This document shows, in pieces, positions 34,026 to 46,078 of a DNA stretch of 64,000 nucleotides. The position numbers were made by a program, and so were the translations under genes. The notes under the pieces are model-generated. The model ran no database searches. It worked only from the letters and a program-made list of their open reading frames with translations, and was not told the DNA's origin. This DNA comes from Podaxis mareebaensis (lineage: Eukaryota; Basidiomycota; Agaricomycetes; Agaricales; Agaricaceae), in the NCBI GenBank assembly GCA_018524725.1, contig JAEUWP010000219.1:39295-103294 (forward strand). The letters are read 5' to 3'. Numbering within the stretch: position 1 is the stretch's first letter; every line of letters starts with the position of its first letter.

Positions 34026-36633
34026 TTAAACGGCGACATACTCTTCTGCCTTGTTGAGCGCCTGCACCATGCTTACGACCTCCTTCCTGCGGCTAACGAC
34101 ATACTCACTCTCCTTCAACAATTCATCAAGGACGTCAGGTTTGTACAATTCCTGGAGGAGTTCGCGCTGCAAATTCTCTTTCGAGTGATTGACAAGCGTA
34201 AGAAATATTGCCTTGGGGACCATATCAATCATCTCGCGCTTCACGATGTTGAAGTACGAATGAATCAACAGCTCTATTAATACGCGATTAGTATGCATGT
34301 TGAAGTTGATCAAGACATCCAGGCTTACTGATGACCTCAGTCTCCATAGTTTCTCGCTCACTCAATGAGGTTTGTGGTCGGATAACTGGTGGTGGAGCTT
34401 CCATCACAGCGGCCTTCTTCTGTTGCTTCTCACTCTTCTTTGCCGCTGAGAAGAACGAGCCGAAGAAGCTTTGCTCCTCCTTCTTAGGATCAACGTCGAG
34501 ATCTTTGTTATTGTTAATTTGAAGGCGTTGCGGTTTGGGATCGCTGGGCCCCGGCTGTGGCTTGTTGGCGTTAAGGCGTTCTGTCACAATCGCAGTGGCC
34601 TAGAAGTACATCATGAGCACAAGCCCAAGTAACCCAAACTGGTAAATTACATTGTGTCCGGAAATGAAGTCTGGGTGGGTAGTGTTGATGTAGCATGCCT
34701 GCATACTGCAACAAGATGAGTAATCGGTAACCAGAAGTATAACTCTAGCACCTACGCAACGAGGTCAGATACAAGCTTGGTCGTTGGCGTCATCGACCTC
34801 TTGAAGAAGTTCACAACAGTTGAGTTGAATCTATCTCGTAAAGCCGGATATCGTCGGAAGGCTTGCTGTTAGCAAAGGCAGTGAGACACCACCTAGTCAA
34901 GATAAAAACATCACACTCACGATCTTGCCTAGTAGTTGACCCAGGATACGGATAAGCTCGTCATACACGAGTTGGCAACATTTCAGACTGGGTTCCTCCA
35001 GTCGCTTGATCTGCTGCTTTACGATCGCTTCGAAGGCTCCCGTGCCTACGAATAGCGCGGGAGTCGAACCCTGTTCGCGCCATGAGCTTGAAGGCCTAGT
35101 AAGTAAGGAGACCCATGCTCACTGATGAGTTGTATAATAGTGTCCGAATATCGCCATCCTTTGCTTGATCAAAGGGATCAATGTTTCTGATGCCATTGTT
35201 GAAAAGCTCGTGGAAAACGAAGCTGATGCGAGCGCCTCCTGATAACTCATTCAAGGACAGGTCGTTGATGTTACCGTCAATTGTGTTCCGGAACTCAGAG
35301 GTGAACTCGGTAATGACAGCAAGCACGACGTTGCTTGACGAATCGCCTTGCGGTCCACCGAGACTCAGCAACTCTGCGTTGTATTTGGACAGCTGCTGTG
35401 ATATGCGAGTTTTGATGTCTGGGATGGTCGCTCGGATGTGGTGCATAAGAATCTGCAAGTAGATGAATATAAGGGCCATTGGGGAGACGGGTCACGAACC
35501 ATATTCAGTTTACGCGCCAGGAACGGTGTTCCGCAGAACTGAGCCTTGCTCTTGTACGAAGGATGATTCTCAAAGAACTCCCGCTCAAAGTCGAGAGCAG
35601 CCGAAATGGGCTTATTCGTCTCAATATCTCGTTGGCCGCGGTTAACAACTGGAACATATCCCAGACGCAGAGGAATGATGCGACCGGCAAGGATATCAAC
35701 TACGTCCGTTCCCTTGTCCCTAAAGAAACATGAAGTTGAGCCCTTTACAACATTGAAAGATAAGACATACATCAAGTCGACTTTGGTTAAAACACCGATC
35801 GTCCTCGTTCCCTCGGGATCCACCTCACGCGCCAGTTTCAGACCATCCGAATTAGCCAAATCAGTATTGGCAGCTGTGACAGCGAGAATGATACACGCAG
35901 GCTTGGAGATGTATTTGAGTAACATATCGCGGATCTGCTTCTCAATATCCCTTGGCTGGTCTCCAACAGGGACCTTGGTCAGACCAGGAAGGTCGACCAA
36001 AGTAAGCGTCAGGACGTTGGGTGAGAAGATGCGAAGGTTGATGGGTTGCGGAGAGATGCCTGCGTTCTTCCCAGTCTTAGCTTCCGTGTCTCGAACGATT
36101 TCCTCTCGAATCTTATTGAAATCGAAGAACTTCTCTCCCGGAAGATGCAAGAACTCCCCCCATTCGTCAGCGTTGGCGTGCTTGTCGTTTGACTTGTCTT
36201 TGCCGTTGATCTGGGCTAAACCAGATATTAGCACTAGAATCAAAACAGGTGCGAGAATGAAACATACGCCCACCAGACGAACCGGGGGGACGATTAATTA
36301 GTTGTAATACCTGCCTAGAGCGTCAGAGTGGAACTGTCACCATGCACAGTCATAATCCTCACCAGCGGTCGCCGCGTAACAATGCCCGTTCCTCGAGGAA
36401 GAAAATCACGTCCAACAATGTTCTATCGAGATGACGCTGAGGAAATGCGACGATAAGACAGGATTAGAACTCACCTCAAGCACACTACTCTTTCCACTAC
36501 TCTGACTACCAAGTACACAGATTTGTGGCAAGTCTATCGATGAGCCTGACTGGCCGACAGTAGCGAAGACATCCTGTAGTTTGTTGACGACGGAGACAAT
36601 CTCCGTTCCAAGACCTGATGGGCCTGTTGCCAT
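34026..36633 (-). CDS. VPS1: Dynamin-like GTPase Vps1
   Basis: Large GTPase that pinches membranes in vacuolar sorting, endocytosis and peroxisome division. The start (36633) gives [23 protein letters not shown], then the P-loop [26 protein letters not shown] and [12 protein letters not shown] on small exons, [10 protein letters not shown] (G3, about 35990), LTKVDLM (G4, about 35780), and the stalk with YDELIRIL and [10 protein letters not shown] variable K/E/S-rich insert ([12 protein letters not shown]) precedes the GTPase effector domain ([17 protein letters not shown]..., about 34240) ending EEYVAV at 34026. There is no PH domain or proline-rich tail, as expected for Vps1/Dnm1. The absence of a Dnm1-like B insert and the tail wording favour Vps1. 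Around nine introns. Confidence 0.95.
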
Positions 36634-37909
36634 GTCTATATGAGAGTAGAGGAAGGGATGATAGAGGAGAGGAAAAGAGATATAAAGTATGGAGGCACGA
36701 GGCGGTGTGGTGTGCGTATGCCACCGACCAAACTGGGACAAACCTGGCGTATTTATGCAGTCACGTCCTCCCTTTAGCTGCTGCGCAAGAGTCTGCGCGA
36801 CTACGGACGCCTAACGTTACCCATGTCCCTAGACTGTGCACATTCAGGTCCTCCATCCATATAATGCATAAGCGTCTGCTACGATCTCACATATACATTT
36901 CGGTCATACTGGTTCTCTGAAACTGTCCAGATTCTCCCCCAGGACCCCTTTTGGTTATTGGGCTCATCCCATACAAGTCAAGGGGTTCTGTCCCGTTTCC
37001 CCAAAGCCAAAAATAATATGGTCTCCAATGCACCCGTACCTCATTTAGGCGTCATTTGCGAAGAACTCCATTCCGTTCTTCTCTCTGAATCGCTGGACAT
37101 CACAAGGTAAAAGAGACAGACGCACGACTCGGAACACCTACAGTTGTGCGCCAACTTCCAACCGTCTGTCCTGTAGCCCAAAGCGCTTCTCATTCAATAT
37201 ACAAAGAAATCGAGAGGAAAGGACAATGGAACCGACCAATCATGCGCACGTTGTGTTCCTTCGGTCCATGTCCTGTGTATACATGGGATAACAAACCCCT
37301 AATAACCATAACGCCTGGCAAGTGATGACTTCAGGCAAGTGACCACTGTGCGTTGTCTGGCCGACACAGGAATAAGGCAATATATCCCATCCACCAGGAA
37401 CCTCCAATATTTCCCGATACAGCAGAACAGGGGAGTCTGCTCATAATCCTTTCATGGCTCGGGGCCGGAAGCCTAGCCGCAAACGAAGGTTTTACAATGC
37501 AGTCAGTATATCCGTAAACGCACCTCTAGTAAGGATTCATGCTATCCAACAAAAGTGCTGATTTCCCAAATGCCGTGTGGTACCTTCTGCTTTTCCGAAT
37601 CACAATGAACTTCAGGCTCCCGAAGAGGTGGGTGCAAACCCCACTCCATTCAGTTGGACTCTCCTAAATATTCGATAAAACGTTACAAATCATAAAACAT
37701 CTTACAGGGCTGCAAGGAGGCAGGATAGCATAGGTTGGTGGACTTTCAAAGAGTAGAAGGTGAAACATTCGCAAGATGGGGTTCTCACAAGTGCATGCAT
37801 AAAGTGGTCGCCTAATTGTGTTCCGAATTGCAATGCTCTCTAGGTAAATGGTCGAAGGTAATAGTATGAAGGATCGCCTCGCTGTAAGGAAAGTAGTTGG
37901 CTCGGCTAT
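36634..37909. other. Intergenic, nothing supported
   Basis: VPS1 upstream region, followed by about 1.2 kb in which every open frame is short. No RNA gene or repeat recognised. Confidence 0.55.
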
Positions 37910-38622
37910 GTGAAGATCTTTGAGGGCTGCGACCGCCATCGCATAGCATCAGAACTACGGCCCAGGCCTTCCGCAAAGAATCTGGAGATCTTTGTATATT
38001 CGAACATCCAGGTCAGTCCGTGCTTATTGCCATCATGGCTTCGCGCCACCGCAGCAACCCAGGTAGAACATCTGGTGCCTTCACGTATTTTCAAATTCGA
38101 AAGTCAGAGAGTGAAAAGCTATGACAGAGGCGAGGTAGTTCCAACGCCTTGAAACAAGGTGTAGTTTTCAGAGATCTCCTTTCCCGTTCTACTCTTCCAT
38201 GAGCCTGAACTGGCGGAGACCGGTATGGAGTGGACATTGCATATGTCACCACGGGGTTTCTCCTGGTAATCAAGCACGAGGCTCCCAGACGCCGTTATCC
38301 TCACAGCGATCTTGTCAAACGCTCGGTCCCGGAGGGTGGTCGCTGTGCGGTGTTGAGGTCTTCGATGGTGCCGAAGTATGTATGCATAATGGGCAGCAGA
38401 GGCAGTCTTCGTGACGATACCCTCGAGATGTCCTGGAGTTCGGAGTAATGCGTTTTTAGCAATCCTAAGTTGCACCTTAGAATTAGGATCATCCTGTTGG
38501 GTGGAGTAGTGATAAAGTGGATTTATGACTACGGGACCCTGCACACATGGAACAGACGACATAATAAATATTAGCATCCGAGCTCTCAATATGTAGTGCA
38601 ACCAATCCTGCTTAAATAGCAT
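37910..38622 (-). CDS. Possible unrecognised gene (weak)
   Basis: A 167-codon minus-strand frame (38119-38622) is followed by a second frame with GTRCSTWVAAVARSHDG (37906-38094). A short intron could link them. No domain is recognised, there is no clear signal peptide, and the base composition is like the surroundings. It is offered as a candidate because the frame is longer than most chance frames here. Equal chance that it is noise. Confidence 0.25.
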
Positions 38623-38807
38623 TATTTAGTAATACCCACCCATGTAACTGAGCGGGAAACAAACCGCAATATCACTTGGGAGCAGTACTGGTGTTTCGTG
38701 CAACGTAGAGAAAGACTGGGGTATACCATCCTGAAATTCTGTACGTATTTGTTCTACATATCACATTCCATCTTCGATCTGAGTAGTACAACAATTAGAA
38801 CCTGATC

Positions 38808-40383
38808 TCAATCAGAATTCACAGAGAATCGCCCCCCATTCTCCCTTCTAAACTTTGCAAGAGCACTATGCAGCAGCTCGTGCACACTCTCCACACTTTC
38901 TATTAATGACAAATCGAGAGAGGGCATAATCCACATATGTGTAAGCTCGGGAAGCTGTGCGCCGACTGCTAACCATGTATCCTGAAATCCGTATACTTAG
39001 TCATCAGGCAAAATCCTAAATTAAAGAGAATGAATTTGACTCACACAAGTGGTGGTGTCGTCTCGTTCAAGTTCATCTCTACTGAGTTCAATGTAGACTT
39101 TCAGCATACGCAGCCTTTGGCATTTAACGATCTCGCCTAAGTGACTTTCGGAAGGTAGTCTGGTCCAAGCACTGGGGAAGGATGAACCGAGTTCCAGTTT
39201 CTCCAGAGTCTTCCGGTGACGTGGAAGAATCTGCTCGTAAAACCTATCGACGGGCACAGGAGAACTGTCGAGTGGGCGATATGTCACACTAAGCTCAAGA
39301 TCTCGTATGTCCGAGTACGACGCAAGGTAGTCCAGCAAGGGATCATCTACAATATCGGTCTTCAATCGCTTCAGGAATACGTTATGCCGTGAGAGAGTTG
39401 TACAGATTTCGCCAGCGGTTGTTGCCACATGGGATTCAGAGTTTCTGCAGATGGTAAGGCTTTCGAGACCTTGGAAATGTTGAATGTTGTTTCTGATATC
39501 GTCGGTGGTGATGGACACCTTAAACAAGGAGAGTGTCCTTAGAGGAAGCATTTGGCCCGAATTATTGACTTGGGCGAAAAGATCTGTGAGATGGGAAGAT
39601 GAATCACCATAAAGGTGGAAACAGGACAGATTGGGACAACGTGTGAGGAGGGACACGATCTCGGGGACCAGATGTCCTGGCCCTTGCCAGCACAACCAAC
39701 ATTTAAAAATTCGAAGGCCAGATAGCAGCTGAAGAGTGAAGGAAGGGGGTGGAACTCCACCGAAGCGGAGGTCCTCCAGGCTATGAAAAGAAGATATTGT
39801 GCTGAGCGCGCGAACGAAGTCAACGGCAAATTCCTCTGGGTCAAGATTTGGATTGTAGAACCAGCTAAGTATGAACGAGAGCAGTTTTAGCGGTCGGATA
39901 TGCTTGAATGAAATATTCCTTACTCCACACTTTCGAGATTCTTCAGGGATGATATCGCAGTAAAGATGTTTTCAAGAACTGCATTTGCAATGACCGTGAC
40001 ACTGCCCTTCTGTTGCCTATCTGCCCGAAATAGATTCTGCGAGCTGAGTCGGAGTCTTTTTGCGTGTTCAAATATGCGAGTAGAGTGGCTGGCAAGGGCA
40101 GTAACGATGTCCCGACACCGCAAGAAGTCGGGGGGTACTGCCGTGTTCGTGCCCTCCACTTCAAACCGAAGGATCACTGTGGAGAACAGTATGGGGGTGA
40201 CCCAGTCATTCAAGGTCTTCGAAACGAGACGTAGGGCACAACCATCAGACTTTTGGTCAAGTACCGTCTACAGCCGGAGCCACAATTGGTTCAACACTTC
40301 TCGCTCAGGCTCCACTTGACAAGACTCACGATTGCCGCGATCCTTGAAATCAATTCCCCAGGTAGACTATCGAAAGTGGACAT
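38808..40383 (-). CDS. F-box / leucine-rich-repeat-like protein
   Basis: The start ATG (40383) opens an F-box-like motif split by one intron: FDSLPGELISRIAAI then DGCALRLVSKTLNDWVTPILF. Such motifs bind Skp1 in SCF ubiquitin ligases. The rest is a series of leucine-rich segments of the degenerate Agaricomycete type (SLKNLESVE, FHSLEDLRFGG, CPNLSCFHLYG, LRTLSLFKV, LESLTICRN, RDLELSV, LEKLELG, LRMLKVYIEL). The last exon, after an intron at about 38992-39052, is DTWLAVGAQLPELTHMWIMP, ending at TGA 38808-38810. Such genes are expanded in these fungi and their targets are unknown. All splice joins I tested keep the frame, so it appears intact. Confidence 0.85.
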
Positions 40384-41760
40384 TGTGTCGTGGTAGATCT
40401 GACAGGGACTCCAATGTTCAGCGACAATTTATATGTAGATCTCTGAGAATTGGAACGGCCTACCTAATATCCCCTGGTCTCACAGAGCCAATTATGCTGG
40501 AATGGGCTGACTTCCCCTGGAAATTTCATAAGAAGTGTGACTGTCTTCGTGACCGTGTAACTGCTGCGACGACGAATTTCGACTGATCATCGAGTAGGTA
40601 TCATACAGCTGAAGCTTCACACTTGGTTGCTACTTGCGACGGATCTGAATTCGAACCACATACGACCTAACTACAAGAAGTCACACACCCCAGGGAGTTG
40701 GCGCGTACTACGTATCCTTTGTATCATTATCCAACCAATGTCCGTCTTCTCTTCCAGCTTCAAGCTTCAAGTATCGCAGTATTTCTGATTGGGTGTGTGG
40801 CTTCCCTGAACATATCAGGCCTTTGTAAGGGACAAAGGCCGGGACGGCTGGAGCCATGAGTGGATTTCGACCCCTACAATTCCAAGTATGTTTATAACAC
40901 GGGCAACTATTTCTGCCAACTGAAAGCACAGCGAACGACTGACTGGTCTCCAGCAGACCACGAGAAGAATGGATGTGTGGAATCCATTTAGTTAATAGAT
41001 ACACGAACAATCGAGCGAGAAGCCAGATATCTGAAGGGGCAAGAACACGAAGTGTTGATGTGGAGTCTAGGAGTGGGCTACGGTCTTAGGGCAGTCTTAG
41101 TGGTTGCGGATCAACCGCCATGCATCATGCCGGGGTATGCCCGACTCTGGGGGGGACTTCCGGCTGGGTGATTTGAGGCTGACCCGGGCGATCGCTGCCC
41201 TCCATGCCATATGACAGCCATCACATGATCATCTGGAGTCTTCTTTCGAACCACATCTACATTCCTTCCGCAGATAATAGTTTGTGACCGTTCGAAGTCA
41301 AGCAAAAGAACACCCATCACCACCACTCGGTGCCATTTCAGTTGAGCGCGATATTTCCCTTACGAGAAGTGGGTTAGCCTCCGTCGTTGCCCGGTTTACG
41401 GCGTTCAATCTTCTGGTTCTTCCTTTCGGGCTGTTTCGAATCTGGAAAAAATGTACCTCAATATGCCCACGATCTGCAATGACCATTCTACTGCACATGC
41501 ACGACTCGCCGCACTCGCAGCGATAACCTACACTGCATGGGAATCTGACACCCAAGCTATGTCCTTACAAAATGGATAATACCCTCCCGCACGTGCATCC
41601 TCATCAGCTGATAGCGCTTCTCGATCCCTCTTAACTCAAGGTGCCCTGTCTTGTATTTGATTTCCCTCATTCAGGCTCGTGTTCACTCATCCACGAGGCT
41701 TGCACTCCGGACCGTCATGCGACAGACATTCGAACGCTCAACAACTATACATCCATCCTG
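40384..41760. other. Intergenic between divergent genes
   Basis: Holds the promoters of the F-box gene (-) and the GH88-type gene (+). No other gene is supported; the minus-strand frame at 40708-41010 has no motif. Confidence 0.55.
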
Positions 41761-41768
41761 TATAAATA
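41761..41768 (+). promoter_or_regulatory. TATA box of the GH88-type gene
   Basis: TATAAATA lies 83 bases before the ATG, a usual spacing in basidiomycete secreted-enzyme genes. Confidence 0.6.
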
Positions 41769-41843
41769 CCTCCTTGCTTCCTTCCTGATTTTCCCTCCTC
41801 TGCGGATCACTACAGCAGCCAGCAGGCCAGTCCATAGCCAACA

Positions 41844-43591
41844 ATGCCGCAGTCAGCTCCGCACGTGTTGGCCACTCTCATTCTCCTCGCGCCAGCAGTT
41901 ATTGGAGCGACCATCCCTTCAGAACTTTTCTCCCCTCTCGTACCCCAGAAAATACTTGCGACATTCAAAGCCCTTCCAAATCCTACAAAGTACCCTCAAT
42001 GGACGAATCAAGCAGCAGGGGTATGGCAGTTCTTCAACCCAGATACATGGACGTCTGGGTTCTTCCCCGCTACGGGTTATGCGTTGAATACACGGAAAGC
42101 ATTGTGCGGTGTAGCACCGAACAACGGGCTGGGTATGGCAAATTGGTTGGAGCTAGGTCGGGAGGCAAGCGCTGCGTTACTTCCATTGCAGTTCAAAAAT
42201 AACCAGGGGCACGATGTCGGATTTTTGAGTTTCCCGTTCGTGGAGGAGCTGGCTCTGTGAGTCTGGTTTATCATCTGAGGACCCCTGCTGACTTTTGCAA
42301 ACGATAGAAACCCCTCAAATCAAACTGCCATTACTGCTGTGAACAATTTCGCCAAGTTGCTTGCGAACCGGTTCAATCCCGTTGTGGGATGCACAAGGAG
42401 TTGGGACTCGGCAGACCCGGACTTCCAGGCACGTAACGTTACAATTCAAAACGCGCAGAGAGCCTGATGACCATGCACAGGTCATTATTGACAACATGAT
42501 GAATCTTGAAGTCCTTTTCCATTCTGCCGATCTCACTGGAAACAACACCCTTCGAAGTATCGGTGTGCGCCACGCGGACACCACGATGAAGAACCATATT
42601 CGACCAGACGGCGGGACCTGGCATGTAATCCATTACGATACATTCACAGGTGCCGTCACGGCGAAGAGAACGGCCCAGGGTTTCTCTGATAACAGGTACG
42701 CTCCAAGGGATTCTGTACCCATGGAAGTGATTCACCACTGTTTGATCTTTAGCACGTGGTCGCGGGGTGAGGCATGGGGAATTTACGGCTTCGCAAATAG
42801 TAAGTCGCGCGCATAACTAAGCCATTTTCACTTGTACTAAAGCCCCCTCCTCAGTGTGGAGATTGACGGGTAACACGGCGTACCGCGATACCGCCGTTCG
42901 ATTGGCAAACTACTTCTTGAGCAACATTCCGGCTGATGGTATTGTGCCATGGTAAGTAACAGCACCTTACACCATTATCAATTCGTCTTATTTTAGTCAA
43001 ACAGGGATTTCAACGCCCCTACTGTTCCTCCTCCACGTCCCGCCGACTCTTCCGCATCCACGATTGCCGCCAACGGCTTGCTCTTGCTCTCAAAACTCGA
43101 AACAGTCCCAGGCCTCAAACGAAAGTGGAGCGATGCTGCCATCGGGGTATGCACCATTCGAACGCATTAGCTTGGGTTTGCTGAAATCCCCCCTAGCTTC
43201 TGGCCAACGTGACGAAACTCGCATGGAACCCTCCCTGGCAGAGCTTACTCTCTAATGGAACGGTTAACAAGCCTGCCAACAACCAGCTTACTGGTACCGT
43301 CTACGGTTCGTCTCTCACGTTCATTTGCCTCCTTGTACGCGACCCGGTTGACTTATTCACGATACAGGAGATTACTACTTCGTTAGAGCAGGTAATGAAC
43401 TGATCTCAATGGGCCTTGCATCGTGTGATGGAAGAAGCAGCAGTAGTGTTGGTGATAATAGTAGTGGCGGTGTGGCTCCAGGAGCTGTGGTTGGGTTGAC
43501 TGGTGATGCGGGTGAGAGCGTCGTTGGTCGAACCTCTCTGTATGTGTTCTTGTGGTCTGCTTTTGTTGCTCTTTTCCTCACTTGGATGTAG
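41844..43591 (+). CDS. Secreted GH88-type six-hairpin glycosidase, probably membrane-anchored
   Basis: Family GH88 members hydrate and split unsaturated glucuronyl ends of polysaccharide fragments; the exact substrate here is unknown. A signal peptide (LATLILLAPAVIGA) follows the ATG. Exons then give FNPDTWTSGFFPATGY, DNMMNLEVLFHSADLTGN (Asp in the position of a catalytic Asp, about 42490), RHADTTMKNH (second Asp, about 42570), DGGTWHVIHYD, QGFSDN joined over an intron to a second WSRGEAWGIYGF, then WRLTGNTAYRDTAV, ADGIVPWDFNAP and DSSASTIAANGLLLLS. The C-terminus is Ser/Gly-rich and ends in a hydrophobic stretch (SLYVFLWSAFVALFLTWM), as in GPI-anchored proteins. About seven introns. Stop TAG 43589-43591. 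Confidence 0.88.
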
Positions 43592-45223
43592 GGTGGACAT
43601 CGTCTGAATGTTTCCATCGCCTCCATCATCGTGGTGGACTACGACCTTAGTGGAGTATGTTGAAGTGGAGATGTCTCCGGGGCAGAGCCATCTTTAGGTT
43701 TTACGATATACGATGTATCCATGATGTTTTCCCAACCGTTAAGGTAACACAGAATGTCACATACGCCAACGGAACGGTGACTGTCGGGAATATGCTGAAG
43801 GCCATTGACCTCACACAAGCTATTTGAGTTGAAAGACAACGACAGTGATATAAAGATGATGAACTAGGCAGGCTCCGAGAAATTAGAATAATATGATCCT
43901 TGCAAACCATGAAGGGAGAAGCCGTAGGTCGCCGGTCATTTGTATGAAGAATGCTAAGGTAGAGTCGCGACGATGTGGTCCACATCACATGATTTGTGAC
44001 AGACAGCGACATTCACCACACCTCGCGATGCCCACCTAATCCAACGACATTAGATACATATAATCTAAGGATATGAGCGTCGTGCTAGCCTGTAGGCTAC
44101 GATAATGAAGTGATTAACATTATAATAAATTATCAACAAATACCGAGTGATCCAAGCTTTCATTGGATGGGGTTGTGTGTGATGAAAGGTGGGTAATTTC
44201 GTCTGTGCATGGTGATGAGTTGGCACTTGATTGTAATATCGGAGGCTCTGAGGTGACTTGGGGTTCAGGATGTTCGGGTAATGGGTTCTAGATTTTTTTC
44301 ACTGTAGATATAGTGAAGAACCGAGAACCTGAGAGACCACGAACCTCGATCTCTTTGCCAACAGAGGGACCTTTAGGTTTTCCAACCTTTCTTTTCTTCT
44401 CGCGAAGGTTCGTGTATCCTCGTAGATTATTTATAGGATTATATTTTCACTTCCTGCTTGATCTTGCCGTGGATTAAGTTCGAATATAGGCTATTAGTGT
44501 TCAAGGCAGGGGGGATAGGGGTAAAAAGTGGGTGGTTTGGGCTGGGAAGGTGTGAATATAGGTTGTTTACCGGCGATTGATTGCTTACTATGTTGGACTA
44601 GGATGTCGAAGACACCACGCTTAGCCCGAATACAAGAGTGATTGAGTTCGCTGGGAATAGCGCGTCACTGCGGACAACCCCAAGTCGTTGATCAGGATCC
44701 ACTAAGTTAATTGTTCATTAGAAGGTCATTCTTACTATTTTGGGCCAGGACAAGCTACGAGCGCGTTTCATTTGTACGTGGACGGAACGCGCCGAGGCTC
44801 AAGATCCGAAATTTTCGTTTCATGGAACCAGTCTGAGAATTCCTGCTTTATGTCTCTCACCGTCATTGCTTTCATTAGCTGTTAATTTGATTGTGAATCA
44901 TGGCAATAACGCGCAGCCTGAGTGACATCGCCTCGAAGTTGCGAGAACCTTTCGGTGTTCGACGTCAGAGAGATAATCAATTACTTAGCGCTTGGAAGCC
45001 CTCTATAGCCCACGAGGATGGCACTCGGACCAGGACGCCTGTCTGCCTTAGGCAAAGTCGCTACACTAGCAAAAAGCAAATGTGTAAGGGTGTGAAAACA
45101 CGCTGATATACAAAGAAATCTACTGATATTGTGGAGCACCTCCGAAGCCGAATACAGGACTAGTTAAACTATTATTATGAACAAGGAGATATCCGAGATA
45201 GGAAAGCGATACTATGAGTTGGT
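43592..45223. other. Intergenic, A/T-richer, no gene seen
   Basis: Includes a run of A/T near 44105-44140 and a small inverted repeat TTCACT/AGTGAA near 44298-44317. No open frame with family support and no tRNA. Confidence 0.55.
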
Positions 45224-45814
45224 TCAACCATAGTTGAGACGGAAGATGTCGTTGTAGCTATGGCAAGAGCCGTCATTAGTTCGTGCTGCGGAGGCGGAAG
45301 AAAGGTGAACATACACATAGTAACTACCACCCTCCGGCATGAGTTGGAATGTTTGGCTGAATTGCAAGGGATTTGGGCTGTCATCGACCTAAGGGATGAA
45401 TGAACAAAGGCCGAGGGGGGTAATTCCGCAAGGGGCTCACAATAAGGAGACCAGTGACTGAGACAATCAAGCTTGCAACGGCGGGATTCGAGGGCTGAGC
45501 ATCCAGAGTGGTGACTTTGTGTAGTACTTTGGCGAAGGGGAGGGACTAAACACATAGAATGTTGGCGATGGCAGAGATGAATGATAGAAGAATCGTACCG
45601 TGAACTTCTCAACGATGGCAGCCGCACCTTGGATCTGTTGGCCCTCCCACGTCAACATCGAAGTATCGCGCTGGGGTGAAAGAGAATCAGCGGAAGAAAG
45701 GGACAAGAAACGAGAAAGACGAACATAGAGACTATTGAGACCGCTGCGATTTGTGTCGAAAGTCTCGTAGTAGAAAGTGGTGAACTGAGTGGCTATGGAG
45801 TTAATATCGGCCAT
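45224..45814 (-). CDS. NTF2: Nuclear transport factor 2
   Basis: NTF2 carries Ran-GDP into the nucleus through FG nucleoporins. Exons give [50 protein letters not shown], then [55 protein letters not shown] and finally [10 protein letters not shown] with TGA at 45224-45226. All the conserved landmarks of the cone-shaped fold, including W in LTWEGQ and the DD-rich loop, are present, and the length of about 125 residues is normal. Five exons. The gene is divergent from the next gene, with 264 bases between start codons. Confidence 0.96.
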
Positions 45815-46078
45815 GATGGGTGGACAGAGGGACGAGGGGAGGCTGTCTGGTGTCGAGTTAATAGTTCAATCGAATCACGATTATCAGAGTTTTCCTGGCA
45901 CGTGATTCTCAATTGTTATGGGGGTGTGTGTAACCCTGATATTGACACAAGTGTATAGCTGCTCGTCGTCCTGCACGTTGTCAAGGTCCCTGGCCCATCC
46001 TTCCCATCCCCTCACTGCCTCCATCACCGCATCAGTCGGCGTGTTGCAAGCCCATAATAATCCCCGCACGGGCTCGCA

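Noticed and set aside
40630..40710. GGTTCGAATTC on the minus strand
   Set aside because: The T stem is unpaired and there is no A box.
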